A stretch of 48,882 nucleotides of DNA from Clostridia bacterium (lineage in GTDB: Bacteria > Bacillota > Clostridia > Christensenellales > Aristaeellaceae): the NCBI GenBank assembly GCA_017938695.1, contig JAGBBA010000061.1:1-48882 (forward strand), read 5' to 3'. Both the position numbers and the translations under genes were made by a program. Below are positions 38,346 to 46,082 of the stretch, piece by piece. Under the pieces are notes generated by a model. The model was not told where the DNA came from. It searched no databases and saw nothing but the letters and a program-made list of their open reading frames with translations. Position 1 is the first letter of the stretch, and each line of letters starts with the position of its first letter.

Positions 38346-39839
38346 ATGCTTGATGTGAAAAAGAAACAAACCAGCCTTGCCAGGCGGAAACGCTGGGTGC
38401 TGCTGGCCTGCGAGGCGGCGATCCTGCTTGCCCTGTGCATCGCTTGGGCTGTGCTGGATCGACCGGTGGAGCTGCCGGACGATGATGCCCACATCACCTA
38501 CCGGGAGGTGGCGGTGCACGAAGCCAAGGATGTGGCCCGCCTGGGCATCACCCTGCGCAGCGGCGAAAGCTGGGCTGCCCTGCAAACGGAAGAGGGCAAG
38601 CTCAGCATTGAGGGCGATGCCGGCTATGAAGTGGATGCGGCCAAGGCGGCGGACATGCTGAACGCCGCCAAGGTGATCTCCTATGAGGATGTGCTGTCGG
38701 ACGACCCGGCGGAGTTCCGGGATCACCTGGCGGATTTCGGCCTGGATGTGCCACGGGTGGTGGCCGACATCACCTATGCCGACGGCAGCCAGTGGACGCT
38801 GCGCATCGGCGATGTGCTCCACCTGGAAGAAGAAAATGCCTACTACATGATGATCGACGGCGATGAGCGGCTGTTCTCCCTGGACAAAGGCACCGCCGAA
38901 ACCCTGATGACGGAGAAAGCCCTGCTGCATCCTGTGACCCAGCCCACGCTGCACAAGGCCCGGTTTGATAAGATCACCTTCGGGGACGGCGCGGGCAATA
39001 CCCTGGCGGAATGGACGCTGCAGGGGGCTATTGGCGGCAATGCCCAGGATCGCTGGATGATGACCGCACCGGTGCAGTATCCGGCAGAGGGCGAAAGCAT
39101 GGCCACGCTGCAGGCCAATCTGGCCAATGTGCGCCTGGGTGCCTATGTGGGCGAGGCTACGCCGGAGAACCTGGCGGCCTACGGCTTCGATGCGCCCCGC
39201 TTTGTGCTGAGCATCCACCAGGCGGCGGGCTCCATCGGCACCACAGGGCTTGACGGCGTGTACAGCGTGACCGACTGGCCGGAGGATACCTTCACCCTGA
39301 CGGTGGGCGATGCCAAAAGCGACGCGGTGGACTATGTGCTGGTGGGAGAGAAGATCTACATCAGCAGCCATTTTTCGCTGAATGTGTTCATGGAGATGGA
39401 CGTGCTCGCTACCCTGAGCCGCTACACGGTTCCGGTGGCCCTGGGCAATCTGCATCGGCTGACGGTGCGCACCGGGAGCCAGGAACGGGTGTACACCATC
39501 ACCCGTACCGAGCAGGTGGACGAAAGCAACGCCCTGGTCACCGACAGCGAGGGCAATGTGCTCTACGACCGGTCCTGCGAGCTGAACGGCAGCATGCTGG
39601 CCTATGCCAAGTTTGAGGCCGCCTATAACGAGCTACTGAAAATATCCGTATCCGGCAACCTGCCCGAGGGCTGGACAACGAAAGAGCCTGCGCATACCAC
39701 CTTCATTTTCGAGGCATTCAGCAGTGAAAGCTACACGCTGGAGCTGGTGCCCTTCGACGCCATGCACGACGCGGTGCTGCTGGACGGAAACGCGCTGTTC
39801 TACCTGATCAAGCATGGAATGGATTTTGATGTGATATAA
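38346..39839 (+). CDS. DUF4340-domain protein of the exporter operon
   Basis: This 497-residue protein has an N-terminal helix (WVLLACEAAILLALCIAWAV) and an extracellular part built from repeated strand-rich DUF4340 modules, e.g. YEVDAAKAADMLNAAKVI, FGLDVPRVVADITYADGS and DYVLVGEKIYIS. Such proteins regularly follow GldG-like genes and probably form the outer part of the exporter; no enzymatic role is known. It starts right after the previous stop and ends in a bidirectional terminator. Confidence 0.85.
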   Translation: MLDVKKKQTSLARRKRWVLLACEAAILLALCIAWAVLDRPVELPDDDAHITYREVAVHEAKDVARLGITLRSGESWAALQTEEGKLSIEGDAGYEVDAAKAADMLNAAKVISYEDVLSDDPAEFRDHLADFGLDVPRVVADITYADGSQWTLRIGDVLHLEEENAYYMMIDGDERLFSLDKGTAETLMTEKALLHPVTQPTLHKARFDKITFGDGAGNTLAEWTLQGAIGGNAQDRWMMTAPVQYPAEGESMATLQANLANVRLGAYVGEATPENLAAYGFDAPRFVLSIHQAAGSIGTTGLDGVYSVTDWPEDTFTLTVGDAKSDAVDYVLVGEKIYISSHFSLNVFMEMDVLATLSRYTVPVALGNLHRLTVRTGSQERVYTITRTEQVDESNALVTDSEGNVLYDRSCELNGSMLAYAKFEAAYNELLKISVSGNLPEGWTTKEPAHTTFIFEAFSSESYTLELVPFDAMHDAVLLDGNALFYLIKHGMDFDVI

Positions 39840-39868
39840 AAAGAGCCTGCTAATTGCAGGCTCTTTTT
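39838..39868. terminator. Bidirectional terminator
   Basis: AAAAAGAGCCTGC and GCAGGCTCTTTTT, perfect 13-bp stem with a 5-nt loop, overlapping the DUF4340 stop codon and serving the convergent capA gene as well. Confidence 0.9.
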
Positions 39869-39878
39869 ATCGCATACT

Positions 39879-40910
39879 TTATTGCACCGGCAGATAATCC
39901 AGCGTGGCGCAGCCGGTTTCCTCGTTGTAGGGGGGGAGGTCGAACTTGGTGTCGATCTGCACCAGGCGGAGCACCTCGCGGGCGGCGTCGCCGGTGACGA
40001 AGCGGGGCTGGTAGTCGTTGTATTCCTGGGTGCCGGAGATGTGGGCAGGGTACAGGGACAGCTGCTGGCCCTTGTAAGTGCCGTCGTCGGCAAAGGTGAG
40101 CTCGGCCTTGAGCACCATGGTTTCGATGGCCCGGACGTCCTTGTTGCCGCCGAAGCAGAAGTTGCCGATGGAGTACACGATGCTGCGGTTGTTGTAAATC
40201 TCGATGCCCTGCACCACATGGGGATGGTGCATCACCACCAGATCGGCACCCATGTCGATGGCGGTGTGGGCGTAATCAGACTGGAGGGCGGTGTGCTTCT
40301 TGCTGTATTCGCTGCCAGCGTGCACGACGAAGATCACCGCATCCACGCCCTCCTCTGCCTTCAGGCGGGGGATCTCCACCCGGGCCCACTTGCGGTTGGG
40401 GTAGAAGGTGGTGGAGTTCATGGAGATAAAGGCCAGCTTCACGCCATCCTTTTCATAGGTATAAACCATCTTGTTGCCGAAGGCGTTCAGCCCGGCGCGC
40501 TGCAGGGCCATCAGGGTATCGTTGTAGCCGCGCTCGCCAAAGTCCTGGGTGTGGTTGTTGGCCACGGTGACCACTTCCACATTGCCCAGCTTGAGGATCT
40601 CGGTGTACTCCGGTGCGCCGCGGAAACGATAGGTCTTCTTGGTGTTTTCGCCCTTGGCCGAGTCGGATAGCACGCCCTCCAGGTTGACGACAGTCAGGTC
40701 ATCGGTGGCAAAGAAATCCTTCACATGGGCGAAGAAATACTCGTAGCCCATCTTTTCCACCATGCTGACAAAGGACGTTTCCTGGTTACGCTTTTTCTCC
40801 TCGCTGCCCAGGGTCACATCGCCAGCAAAGGAAATATTCACCGTCACATCCGCCAGGGCGGTGGACAGACACAGCATGCAGCAAAGGAACATCACAAGGA
40901 ATCGGCGCAT
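39879..40910 (-). CDS. CapA family protein
   Basis: This 343-residue exported protein has signal peptide MRRFLVMFLCCMLCLSTALA, then the calcineurin-like CapA fold: VNISFAGDVTLGSE, VVTVANNHTQDFG, VVMHHPHVVQGIEIYNNRSI and YSIGNFCFGG carry the metal-site Asp, Asn, His residues. CapA proteins were first tied to poly-gamma-glutamate capsule but many act on other cell-wall substrates, and there is no capBC here. The start ATG 40910 has GGAGGG upstream; two GGTACAAT boxes lie before it. It probably stands alone. Confidence 0.9.
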   Translation of the reverse strand: MRRFLVMFLCCMLCLSTALADVTVNISFAGDVTLGSEEKKRNQETSFVSMVEKMGYEYFFAHVKDFFATDDLTVVNLEGVLSDSAKGENTKKTYRFRGAPEYTEILKLGNVEVVTVANNHTQDFGERGYNDTLMALQRAGLNAFGNKMVYTYEKDGVKLAFISMNSTTFYPNRKWARVEIPRLKAEEGVDAVIFVVHAGSEYSKKHTALQSDYAHTAIDMGADLVVMHHPHVVQGIEIYNNRSIVYSIGNFCFGGNKDVRAIETMVLKAELTFADDGTYKGQQLSLYPAHISGTQEYNDYQPRFVTGDAAREVLRLVQIDTKFDLPPYNEETGCATLDYLPVQ

Positions 40911-40972
40911 CGTTGGTATCCCTCCAAAAAAGTACTGCCAAATTGTACCGTATATACCGCCTCATTGTACCA

Positions 40973-41011
40973 TAAAAAAGCGCGTGTTGCAAAGCAAACC
41001 TGCAACACGCG
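40973..41011 (-). terminator. Terminator of the flippase-lipoprotein-esterase operon
   Basis: CGCGTGTTGC and GCAACACGCG, 10-bp stem with 11-nt loop. On the - strand it is followed by CTTTTTT. Confidence 0.85.
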
Positions 41012-41050
41012 GAAAATGTGGAACCGGAGGCAAATTGCCGAGCGCGGCCC

Positions 41051-41105
41051 GGGATTCTTAAGGGCCGAAGGTCCTTAAGCGGGGTCCAGGGGCAGCACCC
41101 CTGGG
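41051..41105. repeat. Triple-hairpin intergenic repeat, copy 3 (short)
   Basis: First two palindromes only: TTAAGGgCC/GGtCCTTAA and CCAGGGGC/GCACCCCTGG-like. It overlaps the last codons of the esterase gene, encoding its LPLDPA end. Confidence 0.75.
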
Positions 41106-41908
41106 AGTAGCTGCTTGAGGAAACGCCCGGCCAGCTCGGGCCAGATGACGCATTCGGGCACGTTCTGCTCGGGATAGGCCACGGAGGTGGTCAGGTCGTT
41201 GGCCAGGGCAATGCCGTGACCGCCCTTGGGGAAGATGTGCACCTCGGCCGGAACGTTGTGGGCGCGCAGGGCGGAGGCCATCATCAGCGTGTTCTGCACG
41301 GGGACGGCACCGTCCTCCCAGGTGTGCCAGAGGAAGGTAGGCGGCGTTTGCTCCGTGACGCTTTCCTCCAAGGAATAGGCGGTGTGGGCGGCCAGGTCGG
41401 CGGTGCCGGAAAGGCTCTCAAAGGAGCCGCGGTGGGCAAACTCGCCGCCGGAAATGACGGGGTAGCACAGCACCATGGCGTTGGGCCGCACATCCTCGGG
41501 GGTCAGGCCCAGGGGCTGCCACAGCTCCGCCTTGGGCCACCACACGCCCAGGCTGCCAGCGCAGTGACCACCGGCGGAAAAGCCCATCACGGCGATCTGA
41601 TCAGGCCCGGTGTGGGTTTCGGCGGTATGCTGGCGCACCCAGGCCACGGCGGAGGCCACGTCCTGCTGGGGGGCGGGGTAGCGGTGCTCCGGGGCCAGAC
41701 GGTACCACAGCACAAAGCAGTTGAAGCCCATGGCAAGGAACTTCATGGCGATGGGCTCGGCCTCGCGCTCGGACAGGTGCACATAGCCGCCGCCGGGGCA
41801 AATGACGATGCCGGGCCGCTGCACCTGGGGGTTGATCTGCTGGGAAATGTGGGGAATGTACACATCCATGGGGACGCCGGTGGTCAGGGTGACGCGCTGA
41901 TACTGCAT
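41075..41908 (-). CDS. Alpha/beta hydrolase (acetyl esterase type)
   Basis: This 277-residue hydrolase is of the BD-FAE/Aes group. The oxyanion motif is PGGGYVHLSE, the nucleophile lies in VMGFSAGGHCAG (GxSxG), and the charge-relay Asp and His fall in HTWEDGAVPVQNT and FPKGGHGIAL. It probably removes acyl groups from carbohydrates. The last residues come from a triple-hairpin repeat, so the original C-terminus may have been altered. It is the final gene of an operon with a TPR lipoprotein and a flippase. Confidence 0.9.
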   Translation of the reverse strand: MQYQRVTLTTGVPMDVYIPHISQQINPQVQRPGIVICPGGGYVHLSEREAEPIAMKFLAMGFNCFVLWYRLAPEHRYPAPQQDVASAVAWVRQHTAETHTGPDQIAVMGFSAGGHCAGSLGVWWPKAELWQPLGLTPEDVRPNAMVLCYPVISGGEFAHRGSFESLSGTADLAAHTAYSLEESVTEQTPPTFLWHTWEDGAVPVQNTLMMASALRAHNVPAEVHIFPKGGHGIALANDLTTSVAYPEQNVPECVIWPELAGRFLKQLLPGVLPLDPA

Positions 41909-41938
41909 GGTGATGCCTTCTTTCGTGAAAAGTGTGGG

Positions 41939-43003
41939 TTAGCGGAACGGATCATCCAGCGTGCCCTGGCCCTGGGTGAAGGTGAACCTGTCCAGGTCAA
42001 GGGTCAGCCGGGGAAACTCGTAGGTGAGGGTGGCGGCGTCCTCTTCAGCGGTGAGGGAAAGCCCCAGGTCGGTGGAGGTGGCAGGCCGCAGCTGCTGGCA
42101 CAGCAGGGTGATGCGGCTGTCCTCGGCCAGGATCACGCGCCACAGCATGCTGCCGAAAACCACATAGGGGCGGTCGATGGTAGCATCCAGCAGGGCCAGG
42201 TTGACCCGGTAGCGGGCCTGCAGGTCGCGCAGCCGGGAAGGGCTGCTCAGGTAATCCTCCATGGCGGCATATCGATCCATCAGATCCTGCGCAGTGGCCA
42301 TGGAGGCGGCGCGGTAGTCTTTCTCCAATTGCTGGTAAAGGGTATCGCGGCACAGCAGGGCCCGGGCCTGGGCGTCCAGGGTGTCGCCCAGGGCCTCGAA
42401 GGCAGAAAGTGCGTCGGCATATTCCCCCTGCTGATACAGCTGGGTTGCCTGGTCATAAGCCTCTTGGGTGATGTTCTCCCGGCACAGGGCGATGAGCTCC
42501 GGGCTGTCGCCGTAGCCGTGCAGCCCTTCCAGCAGGGACAGGGCCTGATCCCAGCGGGCAGCACCCATCAGGGCACGGGCCTGGGCAATGTCGCGCTGGG
42601 GGATCAGATCGCGCATCTGCGCGGCACGGTCCAGGCTGTCCTCAAAGGAGCCCAGGGCCTCGTAGATGCTCAGCGCGCCTTCCAGGTCGCCGTTTTCCTG
42701 CAGGAGCATGGCTTCGATCAGGGTCAGGTAGCGGTCACTGCTTTTGAAGGGGTGCACCTGGTACAGATTGGCCTGGGCCAGGGGAAGGTTGCCCTTGTCC
42801 AGGGCGTCCAGGGCGGCGCAGTAGAGGGCGTATTCGGCGGAATCCTCGTATTCGCCCAGCTGGTCGAACAGCTGGGCGGCGATGGTGTAGTCGCCGCTGC
42901 CCAGGTACAGCTGGGCATGCTGGTAGTATTCCGCGTTGGACATGGCGCAGCCCGTCAGGCTGAGCAGCAGGGGACACAGGGCGAGAAGGAATAGGCGTTT
43001 CAT
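41939..43003 (-). CDS. Lipoprotein with TPR-like repeats
   Basis: This 354-residue protein has a lipoprotein signal (LLSLTGC, Cys18). Then come repeated helix pairs, e.g. YYQHAQLYLGSGDYTIAAQL, ALDALDKGNLPLAQANLYQV and YDQATQLYQQGEYADALSAF, as in TPR or Sel1-like arrays, to about residue 250. The last 80 residues are strand-rich, with VFGSMLWRVILAEDSRITLL. It probably sits on the outer face of the membrane, scaffolding other proteins. GGAGG precedes ATG 43003; it is between the flippase and esterase genes. Confidence 0.82.
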   Translation of the reverse strand: MKRLFLLALCPLLLSLTGCAMSNAEYYQHAQLYLGSGDYTIAAQLFDQLGEYEDSAEYALYCAALDALDKGNLPLAQANLYQVHPFKSSDRYLTLIEAMLLQENGDLEGALSIYEALGSFEDSLDRAAQMRDLIPQRDIAQARALMGAARWDQALSLLEGLHGYGDSPELIALCRENITQEAYDQATQLYQQGEYADALSAFEALGDTLDAQARALLCRDTLYQQLEKDYRAASMATAQDLMDRYAAMEDYLSSPSRLRDLQARYRVNLALLDATIDRPYVVFGSMLWRVILAEDSRITLLCQQLRPATSTDLGLSLTAEEDAATLTYEFPRLTLDLDRFTFTQGQGTLDDPFR

Positions 43004-43063
43004 CCGGCAAGACCTCCGTTTGTTGGTGGAGGTAGTGTTGCCGGAGATGCCGCTGATTATTTC

Positions 43064-44497
43064 TTATTTCCGCATGCCGGGAATCAGCTGCAGCAGGGCT
43101 TTGTTATTGGTCTTGCGCCACAAAAGCAGGCAGGACGCCCCATAGACGGCACAGCCTGCCAGCACCTGGATAGCCAGCCCCAGCCAGCCTTCCACGGGCA
43201 GGAGCGCATCGGTGAAGCGCACGGCCAGCAACATGACAAGGCCCAGTGCGGCATAGGTGAGGGCGTGGCGGAAAAGCCGTGCGTGGGGGAGTTCCTTGCG
43301 CAGATAGAACCAGTGCACCGCAGGCAGAGTGAACTCCGCCAGCAGCGTGCCCACCACGGCACCCGCCGCGCCGAAGGGCGGGATCAGCAGCGCGTTGGAG
43401 ATCAGGTTGATCACCGCGCCGGTCACCACGCTGGTGACGAAAATATGATCCTTGCCCTGGGGGAGGATCCACTGGGTGCGCACCACATTGGCAAAGCCCA
43501 TGCCGATCAGGGTGAAAGCCAGGGGGATCATCAGCACGCCGGAGAAGGCGAAGGCCTCGCCAAAGAACAGGGGCGCGAAGTCGATGGCCACTGCGGCCAC
43601 GCCGAAGGACAGCGCGCACACCATGCACATGATCAGCTGCATGGAGGTGTCCAGATGAGTGCGGACGCGGTCGACTTCGCCGCGCTTGAACATGGCGGAC
43701 ACCTTGGGCAGCATCACCGTGCCGATGGCGGTGATGAAGCCGCTGAGGCAGAAGATGATCTTCTCGGCATTCTCATAGTAGCCGTTCTGCTCCATGGTGC
43801 TCAGGGCACCCACCATCACTTTGTCCATGGAGCGGAAGATGCTGATGGCCAGTACCGACACAAACAGCACCGCGCAGGGCTTCAGGTGGGAGAAGGCGGC
43901 CTTCCAGGTGACGGGCACCAGCTTGATTTTGCCGCGCAGGCTGGTCCAGCAACTCAGGCATCCCACCAGGGTGGCCAGCGACCAGGCGAAGGCGTAGATC
44001 CACAGATCCTCCGGCCCGCGGACGAAGATGAACACCGCTGCTGCGGCCAGCAGCTTCACGGCTGTGTTGCGCAGGGTGATGGGCTTGAACTGGTCCAGGC
44101 CCATCAGGCACCAGTCCAGGTTTACCAGGCAGCTGAGGGACATCATGGTCAGGTGCAGGGCGATGGTCTGCTCCTCCCGGGCCACAAAGGCCACGTAGCC
44201 CAGCCACACCAGCAGCGTGGCCCCGGACACCGCCAGCTGCATCCGCCAGATCTCGGAAAAGGTGCGGTTAAGGGCCTGCTGGTCGTGTCGCACCCGGGCA
44301 ATGGCGCGCACGCCGTAGCTTTCCAGGCCCAGCAGACCCAGCAGCACAAACATGTGGCTGATGTTCCATGCATAGCTGTACAGGCCCATGCCCTCGGTGC
44401 CCACCACGCGGGACAGGTAGGGGGCGGTGACCAGGGGGAGAAAAACGGAAAAAACGCGGTAGGCCACGTTGTAAAGCGCATTTTTGCGGGTGCTCAC
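43064..44497 (-). CDS. Polysaccharide flippase (Wzx/MVF type)
   Basis: This 477-residue membrane protein has about 12-14 helices and the flippase opening NALYNVAYRVFSVFLPLVTA and PYLSRVVGTEGMGLYSYAW. It would move lipid-linked oligosaccharide units across the membrane. I choose GTG 44497 because AAGAGG lies upstream; the frame continues further without a ribosome site. It is divergent from bioY. With the GT2 and GT8 genes it suggests surface-glycan synthesis, though no polymerase or lipid-phosphate transferase is in the window. Confidence 0.92.
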   Translation of the reverse strand: MSTRKNALYNVAYRVFSVFLPLVTAPYLSRVVGTEGMGLYSYAWNISHMFVLLGLLGLESYGVRAIARVRHDQQALNRTFSEIWRMQLAVSGATLLVWLGYVAFVAREEQTIALHLTMMSLSCLVNLDWCLMGLDQFKPITLRNTAVKLLAAAAVFIFVRGPEDLWIYAFAWSLATLVGCLSCWTSLRGKIKLVPVTWKAAFSHLKPCAVLFVSVLAISIFRSMDKVMVGALSTMEQNGYYENAEKIIFCLSGFITAIGTVMLPKVSAMFKRGEVDRVRTHLDTSMQLIMCMVCALSFGVAAVAIDFAPLFFGEAFAFSGVLMIPLAFTLIGMGFANVVRTQWILPQGKDHIFVTSVVTGAVINLISNALLIPPFGAAGAVVGTLLAEFTLPAVHWFYLRKELPHARLFRHALTYAALGLVMLLAVRFTDALLPVEGWLGLAIQVLAGCAVYGASCLLLWRKTNNKALLQLIPGMRK

Positions 44498-44561
44498 GGC
44501 GGAAAGCCTCTTTTCTGTGTTGCTTGCTGGATATATTCGACCTTTTTCTGCTGCTTCCTGC

Positions 44562-44590
44562 TTGACGGCGCAGGGCGTGGCGTGTATCAT
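44562..44590 (+). promoter_or_regulatory. Promoter of bioY
   Basis: TTGACG (44562-44567), 17 bases, TATCAT (44585-44590), ending 19 bases before ATG 44610. I see no clear palindrome for a biotin repressor. Confidence 0.75.
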
Positions 44591-44609
44591 GCACACGGGA
44601 GGTGAAGGC

Positions 44610-45116
44610 ATGAAAGCAAAAAGACTGACACTGTGCGCGCTGTTTGCGGCATTGACGGCTGTGTGCGCCCAGGTGGTGCTTCCGCTGGGGCCGGTGCCGG
44701 TGAATCTGGCCCTGCTGCCTGTAATGGTATGCGCGGCCCTTTTGCCGGTGCGGTATGCCGTGACCTCCGCTGTGGTGTATCTGCTGATGGGGCTGATAGG
44801 ACTGCCGGTGTTCTCCCGGATGACCGGCGGGCCCGGGGTGATGTTTGGCATCACGGGAGGATACTTACTGGGCTATGTGCTGTGCGCCTGGGTGGTGGCT
44901 GCGCTGTGCCAGAGTCGGGTAAAGCCATGGCTGGCCATGGGTGCGGGCGTGCTGGCCTGCTATGCAGCCGGGGCGGCCTGGCAGGTGCTGATGGGGCATG
45001 TGTCTTTTGAGTATGCGCTGGGCTATGGCGTGCTGCCCTTCATCCCCGGGGATGTTTTGAAGATCGCGGCAGCCAATGGTTTGGCGAAAAGACTATATCT
45101 TGTGGTTCGGGCTTGA
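44610..45116 (+). CDS. bioY: Biotin transporter BioY (ECF S-component)
   Basis: This 168-residue membrane protein has six helices, starting AKRLTLCALFAALTAVCAQV, with the family motifs LGPVPVNLALLPVMVCAALL and FSRMTGGPGVMFGITGGYLL. It ends with PFIPGDVLKIAAANGLAKRL, where the Asp and Lys take part in biotin and ECF-module contacts. It binds biotin with high affinity and uses shared EcfAAT. GGGAGG lies before ATG 44610. It is a single gene with its own promoter. Confidence 0.95.
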   Translation: MKAKRLTLCALFAALTAVCAQVVLPLGPVPVNLALLPVMVCAALLPVRYAVTSAVVYLLMGLIGLPVFSRMTGGPGVMFGITGGYLLGYVLCAWVVAALCQSRVKPWLAMGAGVLACYAAGAAWQVLMGHVSFEYALGYGVLPFIPGDVLKIAAANGLAKRLYLVVRA

Positions 45117-45141
45117 CGAAATGGTGATATAAAGGTAAAAT
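45113..45141 (+). promoter_or_regulatory. Promoter of the herA-like gene
   Basis: TTGACG (45113-45118, overlapping the bioY stop), 17 bases, TAAAAT (45136-45141), 44 bases before ATG 45186. Confidence 0.75.
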
Positions 45142-45185
45142 AATACCAAATAGGCGAATGCCGATTTTGTTGGGAGGATAGAGTT

Positions 45186-46070
45186 ATGCTGTTTGAAAAT
45201 AAAATCTGGGTAGGTACCGGCTCCGCGCCTGTGTATCTGCTGCCCCAGATGGCGAACCGCCACGGCCTGATCGCCGGTGCCACCGGCACGGGCAAGACGG
45301 TTTCCCTGAAGGTGCTGGCCGAGGGCTTCTCCGCCATGGGCGTGCCGGTGTTCCTTTCCGATATCAAGGGCGACCTGAGCGGCGTGGTCCGTCCCGGCGA
45401 GCATAGCGATGCCCTGGCTGAACGCCTGGCTCATTGCGGCGTGTCCAGCTTCCAGTACCAGGCTTTCCCCACCGTGTTCTGGGATGTGTACGGCGAGCAG
45501 GGCCATCCTGTCCGCGCCACGGTGAGCGAAATGGGCCCCCTGCTGCTTTCCCGCATGCTGGGCCTGAACGATACCCAGACCGGCGTGATGAACATCCTCT
45601 TCCGGGTGGCTGACGACGAGGGTATGCTCCTGCTGGACATCAAGGATCTGAAGGCTATGCTGGCCTACCTGGGCGAGAACGCCCGCAACTATACCCTGGA
45701 GTACGGCAATGTGTCCGTGGCCACCATCGGTGCTATTCAGCGCGCCGTGGCCGTGCTGGAGGATCAGGGCGGCGACCAGTTCTTCGGCGAGCCTGCGCTG
45801 AACATTGCCGACTGGATGCAGCTGGACGAGGAAGGCAAGGGCGTGATCAACATCCTGGCCGCCGACAAGCTGTTCCGCAACCCCACGATGTACTCCACCT
45901 TCCTTCTGTGGATGCTGTCCGAACTGTACGAGCTGCTGCCTGAGCAGGGCGATTCCGACAAGCCCCGCATGGTGTTCTTCTTTGACGAGGCGCATCTTTT
46001 GTTCAACAACTGCCCCAAGTCCCTGCTGGAGAAGATCGAGCAGCCATTAATCAGAAATGGTTTATACTGA
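45186..46070 (+). pseudogene. HerA/DUF853-type ATPase, truncated at the foreign junction
   Basis: This is the first 286 codons of a HerA-type helicase/DUF853 ATPase, which normally has about 480-520 residues and acts on DNA as a hexamer. Walker A is [17 protein letters not shown] and Walker B is [12 protein letters not shown]. After KIEQ (to about 46042) the expected continuation (VVRLIRSKGV-like) is absent and the frame reads eight foreign residues to TGA. GGGAGG precedes ATG 45186. The break coincides with the drop from GC-rich to AT-rich sequence, so the gene may be intact in the real genome and cut only by a chimeric join. Confidence 0.88.
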
Positions 46071-46082
46071 GCTATCGTGTTA
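46043..46082 (-). ncRNA. Group I intron D, 5' end only
   Basis: Begins after exon TGGGT at 46083 and shares the TGGGT border, a GCTCA block and a 15-base block (46043-46057) with the start of intron B (47465 downwards). It is cut off at the junction with herA-like sequence, so no core remains. Confidence 0.55.

Noticed and set aside
36855-39455. 866-codon open frame on the - strand across the exporter operon
   Set aside because: It spans two well-recognised + strand genes and has no ribosome site or domain; a shadow of high GC.
44534-44610. Riboswitch or biotin-repressor palindrome before bioY
   Set aside because: The leader is too short for a riboswitch after the TTGACG/TATCAT promoter and no clear inverted repeat is visible.
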